From NCBI RefSeq assembly GCF_009659375.1, contig NZ_WJQT01000007.1:1-64000 (forward strand): DNA of 64,000 bases, read 5' to 3'. Made by a program: the position numbers and the translations under genes. The DNA comes from Fundicoccus ignavus (GTDB taxonomy: Bacteria > Bacillota > Bacilli > Lactobacillales > Aerococcaceae). The notes beneath the pieces are model-generated. The model was given only the letters and a program-made list of their open reading frames with translations, did not search any database and was not told the origin of the DNA. Position 1 is the stretch's first letter, and each line of letters starts with the position of its first letter. Shown here in pieces: positions 54,609 through 64,000 of this stretch.

Positions 54609-56975
54609 TTACTCATGCGTTACTTTCTGTATCTCAACGCCAAACAAGCGAGCAGATGATGACGATGCATCCGTTGAGAATGAAATTCGAACGGGTTCAT
54701 TGGTAGTGACAGTGGCTTCGATTTCAACTTTAACCCACGGTTCTTTGGTTTCAATAGCAATAGGTGCGATAATCTGAGCAATAGTCGTATCACCCTTAAT
54801 TGAACAATTTAGTTTGCTATCAACATCCTCTTTATGTAAGGTTAAGATGACTTTTATAGCGCCCGTATAGCGCTTTAAATCAAATCGATAACTAAATGCG
54901 CCACCTGGGTTTGCTTGACGATATGTTTTTCCCTCTGCAACTCCTATTTCTGATTTATGCTGTTCAAGGTGATGCGTATACTCAGAATTATTCCCATCAA
55001 AAAGTGATAAATCAACAAGCGATACGGTCCGATTCTCATTGTTAACAGCGAGCATCTCTTGTGCATGCCTAATTTTATAATAGATGCCATATCTCTCATT
55101 ATGTGCCTGATAATATGGTGCAAATTTTATTTGTTCATCAACATTATTAAGCTCAATTTCAAATAGTCTATCTGGACTTGAAAGTACTTGATAATCTTCG
55201 ATTAATGCCTCTGGGCAAAAACTCTTTTTCTTTAATGTTAAGTAGTCTTGATAAGTAGTCTCTTGTGTCCCTACCCTTACAAGTATTCCATTAGGATGAT
55301 AGGCATCAATATTCTCCTTCCCTAAACGAGAACTTAACACGTAGGGGCCGTAAGTAAATGCTACATAAGCTGGATTATCATGAGCTGCCGATACCGCTAA
55401 CTTATACTGCCAATTCATTTTTATAACGTCACCATCCATTACAGTCGCTAACCAATAGTCTTCATTCTGCATCGCTTGCTTTTGATCGTTCATTTCAAAA
55501 TCCTGTTGCTCAGCCCAATTTGGTAGCCTTAACTTCAAATTAATCATTTTCGTTGGCTTCTCTGATTCTATAGCCTTCACATTAATAGATACTTTACCCA
55601 CGGTTCGATCCACCACTGTTTCGAAATATAAATTATGCTCCCGAGCATAATAAGTATTTGAAAAATAAAGATTCATTAGTAGGGTGTTCGCTTCATTATC
55701 ATAGAAATAAATACTTTCACTTAACTTGGTGAAACTTTCAATTCCTGTTCCAGTACAGCACCAAAACTCATCGAAAGGACGGTTATAAATTTTATTGTAA
55801 CCAACACCCATCGGTTGGAAATACATCATCATCCCTGTCTCAGGATGTTGCGAAGACAGAATAGCATTGATGTATGTTCGTTCAAAATAATCTAAATATT
55901 TCTTTTCTCCCGTTACTTTGAACAATTCTTTAGAGAGCCTCAACATATTATACGTATTACACGTCTCACACGTGCAATCACCTTGTCGATTTTCAGCATC
56001 ATAATATAGCTGATTCGCTTGATGAAAGTGTTCGCTTTGACTATTTCCCCCAGTGACATACGTATGACTTTCTACAACTATGTCCCAGAAGTTTACGGCA
56101 GCTTTCAAGTATATCTCACGATTTTCTAGCAAAATTGGGTTCAATGCTAAATATGCTTCATCTCCCAGCAACTTATCAATCGCTTGATAATGTTTCAATG
56201 CACCTAGAAACTTAGGAATGGTTGTGTTGGCATGCTTCTCGGCTAAGACATCTTGATCATTCGAGAGCTCTTCAAACAGCTCAAATTCATCGAAATAGGT
56301 TGCTGCCTTAAAGTGACGATTATCATTCGTTAAATTAAACAAATCATACAGAGTAGCATTCATTGCGCCATACTCAATGGTCAGTAACTGATTCCGATTA
56401 GGTAAAAGTTGCATTCGATGATACACATACAAACCGAAAGAATTAGCAAGGTCGAGTGCCTGCCGAGCTACTTCATGATCAATATCTGCTAAGTTTACGT
56501 GCGTAGCAATTAGGCCTGCTAACACCTTATCCAAGTTATACCAAGGAACCAACACATTTTCTCGTTCTTCCTGATTAACTTCATAACCTTCAACTTCATC
56601 GAGAGCGATTTCTCGAAATGCTGAAATATAACCTGGACTACCCTCTGAATTTGCTAGAACATAGGACAGTCCACTGATTGCAGTTGTCAATTTCTCAAGT
56701 AATTCATTTTGAATTTCAGTTTGATGGCTCTCAACGATAGCTTGAGAGAGTGCCGTTAGAAAATGTCCAAAAAAATGCCCCCTGAAATTGATTTCATTAC
56801 TTCGCTCCCAACCTTGGTACCCTTCAGAGGTAATCGGAGTTAAATTAGCTGTTCGGTAAAATTCATACAAAAAACGTTTAGCATCTAATGATAACAAATA
56901 GTCAACAGTATGTTGTTGTGCTGTTAGTAATTCTGAATCATTTAAATATAAATCCTGTAGCGAAATATTGTGCAT
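54609..56975 (-). CDS. GH127-family hydrolase (beta-L-arabinofuranosidase type)
   Basis: A 788-residue cytoplasmic enzyme with no signal peptide. The (alpha/alpha)6 barrel covers residues about 20-430, with SNEINFRGHFFGHFL and the zinc/active-site region. Glu and Cys in CTCETCNTYNML near residue 330, and the Cys pair in FWCCTGTGIES near residue 410, match the zinc-bound cysteine nucleophile described for HypBA1. Beta-sandwich domains follow. It releases beta-linked L-arabinofuranose in characterised cases, though the family is broad. It is the last gene of the operon DUF5696-permease-permease-SBP-GH43-GH127. Confidence 0.88.
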   Translation of the reverse strand: MHNISLQDLYLNDSELLTAQQHTVDYLLSLDAKRFLYEFYRTANLTPITSEGYQGWERSNEINFRGHFFGHFLTALSQAIVESHQTEIQNELLEKLTTAISGLSYVLANSEGSPGYISAFREIALDEVEGYEVNQEERENVLVPWYNLDKVLAGLIATHVNLADIDHEVARQALDLANSFGLYVYHRMQLLPNRNQLLTIEYGAMNATLYDLFNLTNDNRHFKAATYFDEFELFEELSNDQDVLAEKHANTTIPKFLGALKHYQAIDKLLGDEAYLALNPILLENREIYLKAAVNFWDIVVESHTYVTGGNSQSEHFHQANQLYYDAENRQGDCTCETCNTYNMLRLSKELFKVTGEKKYLDYFERTYINAILSSQHPETGMMMYFQPMGVGYNKIYNRPFDEFWCCTGTGIESFTKLSESIYFYDNEANTLLMNLYFSNTYYAREHNLYFETVVDRTVGKVSINVKAIESEKPTKMINLKLRLPNWAEQQDFEMNDQKQAMQNEDYWLATVMDGDVIKMNWQYKLAVSAAHDNPAYVAFTYGPYVLSSRLGKENIDAYHPNGILVRVGTQETTYQDYLTLKKKSFCPEALIEDYQVLSSPDRLFEIELNNVDEQIKFAPYYQAHNERYGIYYKIRHAQEMLAVNNENRTVSLVDLSLFDGNNSEYTHHLEQHKSEIGVAEGKTYRQANPGGAFSYRFDLKRYTGAIKVILTLHKEDVDSKLNCSIKGDTTIAQIIAPIAIETKEPWVKVEIEATVTTNEPVRISFSTDASSSSARLFGVEIQKVTHE

Positions 56976-57055
56976 TACCTTTCTCCTTTTGCTTATTCTC
57001 TCAATTGAGTCATTATGGCTACTCTGGTTATTAAAGAATTAATGATGCACGGATG

Positions 57056-58597
57056 CTACTCTGCTTCAATTAATTGAGACAACCAAACTGCTATCTGATT
57101 ATTGTCAAAACCACTAAAACCTAGCGTTTCAGCACCTATTACATCATCCCACTGGTAGTAAAAGTTTCCCTTAATCTCAAAGTCTTCAAATTCTAAGTGT
57201 GCGGTACCATTATCCCAAATACTGATGTCACCTATATAATCCGCTGTGTCAATTGAGTCAGAATTCGTCAATTGCTCATATCCATAAGCTTTATCGCCCT
57301 CAATTAATAGGAAAATCGAACGCTCTTTCATTCCCGAAATCTCTAATTGAGTCGTGTTCCACATATAAAGCCCCGAAATATTATCCAGTTCTGTTTCAAA
57401 CAACAGCTCTTCCCCTGCATAGCGTTGCGGTGCGACACTTGGCCAACCTTCATCATTAAAGATCAAGCGATGTACCCTTACTTCAAAGGTCTCTCCACGA
57501 CCTGGAAATCGTGTATGAAAGACAATATAGCTTTCGCCGGTTGCTTCATCATAATAAGCAGAGTTATGCCCTGGAGACATATAACCTTTATTCATCACAC
57601 CATCCTGATAATCCCACAACATATTCCCTAACAACTTGGTACCATAGGGTGCAATTGCCTCATCATCAAAGAATGTTCCAGTAGCGCCTTTCGCATCAAT
57701 CATCTGATTACCTGTATAATCAACATAAGGGCCATCAGGTGCCTTGGAGCGTGCGACACGTATATTGTAGCCATCTGCTTGTGCCAAGCCACCATAAGAC
57801 ACAAATAAATAATAGTATCCTGTCTCTGGATTATATAAAATATATGGCGCTTCGATTCGGCTATGATTGCCCCCTAATAATTTAGTACCATAATCATAGT
57901 CTTCTGCAAGTGGCAAACCCGTTTCTGGATTTAATTCTAAAATATAAATACCACCTGAGTACGAACCATAAGTCATCCACAATCGGTTTTCTTGATCAAA
58001 GAATACGTGAGGATCAATCGCATTCGGATGAATCGTCGCATCATATGCTTGCATATCTGGCGTGTAGCGCGAACCCGATTTCAAAAAACTTTCAATTTTC
58101 TGGTAAGGCCCTTCAATTGAATCTGCCACTGCAACACCTAAAATAGACAGTGGACTACTTCCTTCACACAAGCAATAGTATAAGTAGTAACGCCCATCTG
58201 CTAATTGAATAATGTCACTCGCCCAAAAGGTATCTGTCTTAGCATAGGCAAATTCTTCTGCAAATTCAAACGTAATATCTTCAAATAATGGACTAGAAGC
58301 AACATCATAAGAAAGTTGTTCCCATGATACTAAATCCTGTGACTTAGCAAAGTGCAAATGAGAGCCAATAACATAATACATTCCTTCTTCTGTTTGAATG
58401 ATCGACGGATCATGTACGTTCACTTCCTGAAATTCCACAACCGGATTTTCGACCATCTTGTCAGATTCAGAAAAGGCTTCTGCAGAAATAATGGGTATAT
58501 TTATTGCGTATAATACTAATAACTGACAGGCAAGCTGCTTACTTACTCGCTTAATTCGTTTCATTCTCAATGAGTTACGCTGAGATTTAGACAGCAT
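57056..58597 (-). CDS. GH43-family glycoside hydrolase, exported
   Basis: A 513-residue enzyme with an N-terminal hydrophobic segment (about residues 22-42, ACQLLVLYAINIPIISAEAF) that should export or anchor it. The five-bladed propeller covers residues about 60-370. The base Asp is in VHDPSII, the pKa-modulating Asp in IDPHVFF, and the acid Glu in RIEAPYIL. A C-terminal accessory domain (about 380-510) is of the type found in arabinanases. ATG 58,597 (MLSKSQ) was chosen for GGAGAAAA upstream. Likely activity: arabinan or arabinoside trimming outside the cell before uptake. Confidence 0.88.
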   Translation of the reverse strand: MLSKSQRNSLRMKRIKRVSKQLACQLLVLYAINIPIISAEAFSESDKMVENPVVEFQEVNVHDPSIIQTEEGMYYVIGSHLHFAKSQDLVSWEQLSYDVASSPLFEDITFEFAEEFAYAKTDTFWASDIIQLADGRYYLYYCLCEGSSPLSILGVAVADSIEGPYQKIESFLKSGSRYTPDMQAYDATIHPNAIDPHVFFDQENRLWMTYGSYSGGIYILELNPETGLPLAEDYDYGTKLLGGNHSRIEAPYILYNPETGYYYLFVSYGGLAQADGYNIRVARSKAPDGPYVDYTGNQMIDAKGATGTFFDDEAIAPYGTKLLGNMLWDYQDGVMNKGYMSPGHNSAYYDEATGESYIVFHTRFPGRGETFEVRVHRLIFNDEGWPSVAPQRYAGEELLFETELDNISGLYMWNTTQLEISGMKERSIFLLIEGDKAYGYEQLTNSDSIDTADYIGDISIWDNGTAHLEFEDFEIKGNFYYQWDDVIGAETLGFSGFDNNQIAVWLSQLIEAE

Positions 58598-58615
58598 TTT
58601 TTCTCCTCCAAACAC

Positions 58616-58643
58616 GAAGTGGGATACACACGTATCCCACTTC
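58616..58643 (-). other. Intercistronic hairpin between binding-protein and GH43 genes
   Basis: GAAGTGGGATAC, 4-base loop, GTATCCCACTTC: perfect 12-bp stem 18 bases after the binding-protein stop. No strong T-run, so partial termination or mRNA protection. Confidence 0.75.
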
Positions 58644-58661
58644 ATTAATTTTTAGTTTTCC

Positions 58662-60050
58662 TTAGAAAATTTCATCTAGTGCGTCTAAGTGATATTGATT
58701 CAATAATTCAGTTAATTCTGGTGCAATATCGGCTGGATTAACTTCGCCATTAATGGCTGCATTCTCAACATCTCCGTACTCACCACCGAAGTACACTTCT
58801 TCCAACCAAGTTTGGAAACCAGGAATCACTGCCCCACCTAATGGAACTGGCTCTTTAACTCTTTCTAAGTAAGCAGTATAATAATCATCTTGTGGCAAAC
58901 GAGCTGCAACCTCATCCCATAGCGCTTGATTTTGAACAAGTGGTAAGCCCGCTGGCATTTCAAACATCAAACTTCCGTCATCATTCGTCAACGTATCAAA
59001 AGCTTCAATTCTAGCATTCCAACCATCTGAACCCCAGCCCATAAATTTCAATAGTTCATAGGCTTCACGAGGATGTTCTGTAGCTGAAGAGATACTACCG
59101 AAGTCTACAAAACCTGGTTTATGTAATGTCTCTGCAGATTCACCTTGTGGAACTGGATAGGGTACCCATTTAATTCCTTTGTCGATAAATTCATCCGTCG
59201 CAAATAAATCTTTTGTCCACCACGCATCTAGCTGGATCGCAATTTTACCCGTACTTGCTGCCCACAGTAAGCGATCACCAAAGACTGCTTCTGCTTCATC
59301 CGTATCAAAGAATGGGGCATGTACACCTGTTCTGACAAATTCTGCCTGTGTAGTCAATGCTTCTGCCCAGTCACCGGTTAAATCAAATGTTTCACCATTC
59401 CATCCAAATTCACCTTTTGCATCTGATTGAACAATGGGTGCCATCGTCACTAATTTTGTAAAATCATTGTATCCGTAAATTCCTTGTTCTGGCACTGTCA
59501 TTGTTTGCATTAGCTCTAGCATTTCGCTATATGTCCAATCAGCCGACGGCATGTCTTGATTAAGTGCGTTGAAAACATTCTCATCTAAGAACACAGTGTA
59601 AGGCTCGTAGAAAACTGCAGCTGCCAATTTACTCTCGCCATCTAAATAACCTGTTTCTTGTAAAGTAACCAATACATCCGCTGATTCCGGATCTGCTTCC
59701 CAGTACTCTGTCATATCTCCTAACCAGCCATTAATAATTGGGACATCGACGTTACCTTGATACCAGAATACGTCTGGTAAATTACCGGCAGCTGCTAAAT
59801 TCGAAAGTCCGTCATTCCAAACTTCCTGATCAACCGTTACCAATTCTACTTTGATATTAGGGTATTGTTCCATAAACTTATTCGCAAGATATTCTTGTAC
59901 AGAAAAATTATCCCACGAAGCATACGTCAAGGTAATTTCTTCAGTTGTCATTTCAGGTAATTCTTGGGCGTTGGCAATTGGTAAATTTAAATTTGTGAAT
60001 GCTGTTACACCGGCTAATAAAGCAACAATACTTTTTTTCATAAGTTTCAT
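58662..60050 (-). CDS. CUT1 sugar-binding protein (arabinoside operon)
   Basis: A 462-residue exported binding protein (SBP_bac_1). Signal peptide residues 1-28 (LPIANA then QELPEM); no lipobox cysteine. Family features: ITLTYASWDNFSVQEYLANK, LPDVFWYQGNVDVP, and near the end REAYELLKFMGWGSDGW. GGGAGGAAA lies 9 bases before the ATG. It works with the two permeases encoded upstream. The operon has no ATPase gene, so a shared MsmK-type ATPase is needed. Confidence 0.92.
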   Translation of the reverse strand: MKLMKKSIVALLAGVTAFTNLNLPIANAQELPEMTTEEITLTYASWDNFSVQEYLANKFMEQYPNIKVELVTVDQEVWNDGLSNLAAAGNLPDVFWYQGNVDVPIINGWLGDMTEYWEADPESADVLVTLQETGYLDGESKLAAAVFYEPYTVFLDENVFNALNQDMPSADWTYSEMLELMQTMTVPEQGIYGYNDFTKLVTMAPIVQSDAKGEFGWNGETFDLTGDWAEALTTQAEFVRTGVHAPFFDTDEAEAVFGDRLLWAASTGKIAIQLDAWWTKDLFATDEFIDKGIKWVPYPVPQGESAETLHKPGFVDFGSISSATEHPREAYELLKFMGWGSDGWNARIEAFDTLTNDDGSLMFEMPAGLPLVQNQALWDEVAARLPQDDYYTAYLERVKEPVPLGGAVIPGFQTWLEEVYFGGEYGDVENAAINGEVNPADIAPELTELLNQYHLDALDEIF

Positions 60051-60093
60051 TTATAATTTCCTCCCTGATTTTATACAATTTTGTTATGTATTT

Positions 60094-60116
60094 GATTAAC
60101 AACTCGCGTGTTAATC
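60094..60116 (-). other. Intercistronic inverted repeat between permease and binding-protein genes
   Basis: GATTAACA, 7-base loop, TGTTAATC (perfect 8-bp arms). It lies 44 bases upstream of the binding-protein start and could be an operator or mRNA stem. Confidence 0.5.
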
Positions 60117-60180
60117 CCAACCCGACGACTTCAATGCAAGTAATTTATGTTCGCAACACTCCCTTATGTTTTCTACGTGA

Positions 60181-61191
60181 TTATTCCCCAGTAATTCCTG
60201 ATTTATCAACACTTTCAGTGAAATACTTTTGCAAAATCGCATAAGTAATCAATAGAGGAATTAATGTAATCATCGTACCCGCAAGTGTAATCCCTTCATT
60301 TATCTTCATTGTACCGCCTTCAGTTACGGGATACATTGCTTCGTATGTCGTGGTGAATCTTTGTAAAGCAATAGGTAAAGTCACCCAGTTACGCCCTGCG
60401 TTCGACGTTGTGCCTGCAATATACAGATTGACCAAATATGTCTCATTCCAATACCAGACCAACGAAAAGATAAACACGATTATTATAGCTGGCACAGCCA
60501 TTGGTAAACCAATTCTCCAAAAGTTTGTCCATTCACTTGCGCCATCTACCTCTGCTGCTTCATATAACGATTGAGGAGTTTGACGGAAAAATTGGTAAAA
60601 TATTAGGATAAAAATTGTACTTTTAATCCCTTGGCCTAAGGCTGCTGGAATAATAAACGCATACAAGGATCCTAATAAACCTAAGTCGTTATAAAGTACA
60701 TAAGTCGGCATCATCAAGACCTGCGGCGGAACGATAAAACTAAACACCATTAAAAACATCAGTAATTTCTTAAATTTAAAATCAAAGCGTGCAAAACCAT
60801 AACCTACAATTGAAGTCACGATTACTTGAAAAATCGATGGTACAAAAGAGATGACAATACTCCCTAGCAGCGATTCCTTTAAATTTAGTACCGAAATAGC
60901 TTGTCGATAATTATTCAAATATAATTCACTCGGTAGCCATTGAATAGACGTATCTAATAGATCGCTTAAAGACTTAAAACTAGTAGCCACCATATAGAAA
61001 ATTGGATACAGGTAAACAAATCCAATGGTTAATAAGAGAATATAAATGACACTTTGAATCAACCAACCTTGTCGATCATTGGTCCCTAACAAAAGTTTGC
61101 GAAAACGCACCAGTTTGGGTTGAAGACGCTGCTTCCAATCATATCGAAATGATTGCTTATTCTTTTTCATCGATTGACTCTTCTGATTCAT
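60181..61191 (-). CDS. CUT1 sugar ABC transporter permease (MalG/YtcP type)
   Basis: A 336-residue membrane protein with six segments after a basic 40-residue cytoplasmic start. The EAA loop reads YEAAEVDGASEWTNFWRIGLP; the C-terminus ends KYFTESVDKSGITGE. ATG 61,191 has GGAGAGG upstream, and its gene overlaps the preceding permease by 35 bases. Partner of the permease at 61,157-62,146. Confidence 0.92.
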   Translation of the reverse strand: MNQKSQSMKKNKQSFRYDWKQRLQPKLVRFRKLLLGTNDRQGWLIQSVIYILLLTIGFVYLYPIFYMVATSFKSLSDLLDTSIQWLPSELYLNNYRQAISVLNLKESLLGSIVISFVPSIFQVIVTSIVGYGFARFDFKFKKLLMFLMVFSFIVPPQVLMMPTYVLYNDLGLLGSLYAFIIPAALGQGIKSTIFILIFYQFFRQTPQSLYEAAEVDGASEWTNFWRIGLPMAVPAIIIVFIFSLVWYWNETYLVNLYIAGTTSNAGRNWVTLPIALQRFTTTYEAMYPVTEGGTMKINEGITLAGTMITLIPLLITYAILQKYFTESVDKSGITGE

Positions 61192-62146
61192 CTATATCCT
61201 CTCCTTTCTTGATACTAAATAAACTTTTTTGATAGTCAGAAGGTGCAGAATCTTTACGGAATATTACGCGATCTCTGTTCTTTTTAGCTGAAGTATCTCT
61301 AAACAGCCAGAACAGAATCCCTACCATGACTAATATGATAACCGCATACATCCAAGCCATTGCGGAAGCAAAACCGTAACCTCTGGTTGCCGAAAACATA
61401 TTATTATAAATTAAATTAATAATATTATTCTGACCACCACTAGATAATGTAATCAGTGTATAGACTGAGTTAAGTAAAATCATTGGTTTTAGAACGGGCA
61501 ACGTGATTTTCCAGAAACATTCCCAAACTGAACCACCATCTATTTTTGCTGCTTCATACAAACTCTTATCAATTTTCTGTAAACTAGCTAAGAAAATTAG
61601 TATTTGAACGCCTGAGTACCAAAGTATGATCACAATTTCTGAAAACAAACTAGTGACTGGTGTCGCTAACCACTGAGGTAGAAATTGATTAAGAATATTA
61701 CTTAAGGAGGCTGTATCTAACATTGGGATACTCGATGCACCTTGACTAATTAATTGTTCTAATACTGGTCCAGAAGCAATTATTACTGGTAGAAAAAATA
61801 TCGTTCTAAAGAATCCTTTAAATTTTATCTTCGCATTTAGCAGCAGTGCAATAATCAATGAGAACACGACAATGACTGGCACCCTTAAAATGGTACTAAC
61901 AAGAAATGAAATCAATTCTTGAACAAAGAACATATCTTTCAGCCAAACATCTAAATAATTATTGAAGCCTTCAAAACGAAATGCTCTACCCGTAGGTCTC
62001 AATCGAATGGTATTCAAACTAAACCAAAAAGATTGTAACATTGGCCAGAATACTAAAACTGCAAAACCAATCATCCAAATAGCTACAAACAAATAACCGA
62101 TGCGTGCTTTACGTGATTGGATACTTTTTTTATGCTTGCGTTTCAT
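61157..62146 (-). CDS. CUT1 sugar ABC transporter permease (LplB/YteP type)
   Basis: A 329-residue membrane protein with six segments. EAA loop YEAAKIDGGSVWECFWKITLP; N-terminal AIWMIGFAVLVFWPMLQSFWFS. It differs from the galactoside MalF-type protein by a large loop (about residues 105-165) typical of the LplB/YteP group, which is often found with DUF5696 proteins. ATG 62,146 is used; a TTG one codon earlier is in frame. It starts 3 bases after the DUF5696 stop. Confidence 0.92.
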   Translation of the reverse strand: MKRKHKKSIQSRKARIGYLFVAIWMIGFAVLVFWPMLQSFWFSLNTIRLRPTGRAFRFEGFNNYLDVWLKDMFFVQELISFLVSTILRVPVIVVFSLIIALLLNAKIKFKGFFRTIFFLPVIIASGPVLEQLISQGASSIPMLDTASLSNILNQFLPQWLATPVTSLFSEIVIILWYSGVQILIFLASLQKIDKSLYEAAKIDGGSVWECFWKITLPVLKPMILLNSVYTLITLSSGGQNNIINLIYNNMFSATRGYGFASAMAWMYAVIILVMVGILFWLFRDTSAKKNRDRVIFRKDSAPSDYQKSLFSIKKGEDIDESEESIDEKE

Positions 62147-62149
62147 CAA

Positions 62150-64000
62150 TTAATCCACCACCTTATAAGATTGAGCACCTATTTGCTGACCTTCAATCAT
62201 CACTGAGTAATCATTAAAATTCACCCATATGCTGACTCCGTTATCAAAAGTAACTTGAGAAATTCCATCTTCTCTCTGGTAAGCAACAATTTTACTGTCT
62301 GAAATGTGATGATGAAGTTCAGTTAATTCTTGATAACGCTCAATAATTTCTTCACGGTATGAGCTAAAGTTAGAACTAAAGATATGCGATAAATTGGTTT
62401 CTTTTAATAAACTAGAGTCTTCATATGTAAGTAGGTATGAAGGATTCACTCCGGTTTCTACTAACTTTAAGAAAAACTCATTGGCATTCGATTCAAAATT
62501 AGAATAAGTGGCATATAAAGGTAAAGCACCTCTGAGTGCGATTGCGAAGAATGGAACTTCTTCCGCTTCAAACACATACCCTGATGAACTCATAGGTAGA
62601 TTATAAATACCTACTGCATATTGCCAATAAGGTTGTAATGGCATATCTAAAAGCAAGGACTTATTTCCGACTAATTCACTAAAACTATTGATATATGACG
62701 ATGCAGAAGAAACTCGATCATAAGTTGTTCCTTTTTTAGAATAAGAAAATACAGTATTTGAAATACCTGTTAGAGCCAAATTTTCTAACTCTGGAAAACT
62801 TTCCACTTTACTTGAAAGTCGATTTACTGTTTCAAGCGGCTCTAAATAGTTAAAATATCTGAACACTTTTCCATAAACGATTTCGTAATGAACACGTCGA
62901 TTAAATTTGTTCGCAATATTCGCTCCAACTTCTGTATTTAAGAATGGATTATATCGCAGTGGATCATCTTCGAAGAAAATTGGAATTTCTTGCTCGAAAT
63001 CTTCTACTAATTGAAGTAATTCTCCTTTGTCACCTAAAGCTGATTCAACGTCAAATCGATTCCTACCCAATGATCCGGATTCTCCATCCGCTTGCCAACC
63101 TCTGTAAATGGCTAAAAGATTCGTTAATCCAGCATCTACCAAATCAGACAGAATTTCATGCGCTTGGTTGAATGTCGTCATAGCGACTAATCGATGTCCA
63201 ATCAACCCCGCTTCTAACTCCGCACCTAGAAAATCTAAGCGCATTTGAAAATCAACTGCTTTTGTTATTTCAGGTAATAGTCCCGCTTTTAACAAGTAAT
63301 CTCTATATGCCTCAGCCAATCCCATCAAGTTAGCTGTTTCATCTTCCACAAAAGAGTAGCGTAACCTAATATCAAAATCATTTCTCTTATTCTGACGAAC
63401 GACCATCGTTCCACTCGTTTGACTAGTCGACTGATTATAAAATTGACGATAAACAAATTTACTTGTCACCCAGTTATAAGGTAAAATGGCGCCATTAGGA
63501 TAAGCCTCAATATAAGCGTGCCAATCTCCTGATTCAATCACACCTAGAAATCCTGCTTCTTTATCTTCATGAATCACACCAAATATTGGTGCAAATATAT
63601 CATTCGGTTTCTGACTTGTAACCATATTAAACACTCGTGATAACACATACGGTTCATCAATTCCAATGTTAGCTCCGTAAACCATCTCTGAATAGGGTTG
63701 TTTATACTGACCTAAATGATCTTCAAGTGAAATAGTCGCACCTGAGCCATCAGGAATTAATAAGTACCCTGCTTCTTCATCCAATTTCGAATAACCTAAA
63801 AATGGATAGACATAGACATTACCAATTTTATATTTATCGGATTCTTCAATAATACTTGCTTGAGGAATTTCAACTAATAGATTATCCTCTTCTAATTCAA
63901 CCGACAAAGTGAAACCAAATTCTAAATCAGGATAATATATTTCTGCATTGAAGCCTGATTCTTTTTGCGCTACATCTATTTCTGGTTTCCCACTGTACAT
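62150..64000 (-). CDS. DUF5696 protein, C-terminal part (cut by window edge)
   Basis: 616 residues are visible, and the 5' end probably lies beyond the window. The sequence matches the DUF5696 layout: a beta-rich first part (LLIPDGSGATISLEDH, FAPIFGVIHEDKEAGFLGVI), then a TIM-barrel-like part (AEAYRDYLLKAGLLPEI, GLTNLLAIYRGWQADGESG, IPIFFEDDPLRYNPF), ending with a short beta domain (ISQVTFDNGVSIWVNFNDYS). DUF5696 proteins are commonly encoded with CUT1 permeases and glycoside hydrolases. Their activity is not established, but the barrel suggests a glycoside hydrolase or sugar-binding role at the cell surface. Translation is coupled to the next permease gene. Confidence 0.8.
   Translation of the reverse strand: MYSGKPEIDVAQKESGFNAEIYYPDLEFGFTLSVELEEDNLLVEIPQASIIEESDKYKIGNVYVYPFLGYSKLDEEAGYLLIPDGSGATISLEDHLGQYKQPYSEMVYGANIGIDEPYVLSRVFNMVTSQKPNDIFAPIFGVIHEDKEAGFLGVIESGDWHAYIEAYPNGAILPYNWVTSKFVYRQFYNQSTSQTSGTMVVRQNKRNDFDIRLRYSFVEDETANLMGLAEAYRDYLLKAGLLPEITKAVDFQMRLDFLGAELEAGLIGHRLVAMTTFNQAHEILSDLVDAGLTNLLAIYRGWQADGESGSLGRNRFDVESALGDKGELLQLVEDFEQEIPIFFEDDPLRYNPFLNTEVGANIANKFNRRVHYEIVYGKVFRYFNYLEPLETVNRLSSKVESFPELENLALTGISNTVFSYSKKGTTYDRVSSASSYINSFSELVGNKSLLLDMPLQPYWQYAVGIYNLPMSSSGYVFEAEEVPFFAIALRGALPLYATYSNFESNANEFFLKLVETGVNPSYLLTYEDSSLLKETNLSHIFSSNFSSYREEIIERYQELTELHHHISDSKIVAYQREDGISQVTFDNGVSIWVNFNDYSVMIEGQQIGAQSYKVVD

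Noticed and set aside
54502-54777. Open plus-strand frame overlapping the GH127 end
   Set aside because: It is antisense to a well-supported gene and lacks a ribosome site.

Overview
The window looks like a chromosome segment of a low-to-moderate GC Gram-positive bacterium of the order Lactobacillales, possibly Aerococcaceae or Carnobacteriaceae. The genus is not determinable from the sequence alone. Pointers are Shine-Dalgarno sites of the AGGAGG type, an LPXTG sorting signal, an Mga-type regulator, a two-cysteine FLP-type Crp/Fnr regulator, YesM/YesN-type two-component genes and CUT1 sugar transporters. No rRNA, tRNA or CRISPR array was seen. Most genes lie on the minus strand.

Layout. 1-1,037: the end of a transposase-like gene, then a non-coding zone with two separate 42-bp tandem repeat arrays and several hairpins. 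1,038-7,781: a Dpp/Opp-type peptide transporter. Its binding protein appears circularly permuted, its two permeases carry extra N-terminal regions, and its two ATPases are fused in one divergent gene. 8,321-16,981: a metal and redox region. It holds an FLP-type regulator, two small CPSC heavy-metal proteins, a hemerythrin-like remnant, an L,D-transpeptidase, a P1B-type ATPase with an unusual CPG motif, a DUF2871 membrane protein and a P1B-4 (PfeT/FrvA-like) ATPase. Four promoters here carry the same Fnr-like palindrome exactly 22 bp upstream of the -10 hexamer, so they form one small regulon.

17,754-24,945: aromatic amino acid biosynthesis. pheA-aroF-aroB-aroA-aroC lie on the minus strand, diverging from aroE-aroK. 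The minus-strand operon is preceded by a short leader peptide (ending YFSYFR) and an intrinsic terminator, which looks like ribosome-mediated attenuation. 25,042-31,291: an Mga-like regulator, a broken Ca2+-type P-ATPase, a Gfo/Idh/MocA oxidoreductase and the 3' part of an LPXTG protein.

31,611-41,201: a galactoside operon (binding protein, two permeases, GH2 beta-galactosidase, GH63-like hydrolase, EamA transporter, LacI regulator). 42,164-48,475: an AfuA/HptA-like ABC transporter with a YesM/YesN two-component system, more likely for sugar phosphates than for iron. 48,620-54,266: a probable defence locus (PLD-helicase-DUF3427 plus NUDIX) divergent from a GmrSD-like DUF262/HNH gene that carries one in-frame stop. 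54,609-64,000: a glycan-use operon (DUF5696 protein, two permeases, binding protein, GH43, GH127), probably for arabinose-containing glycans.

Decay is a theme: at least five genes are interrupted or truncated (17,042-17,323; 26,267-28,890; 30,275-31,291; 48,620-48,952; 52,449-54,266).
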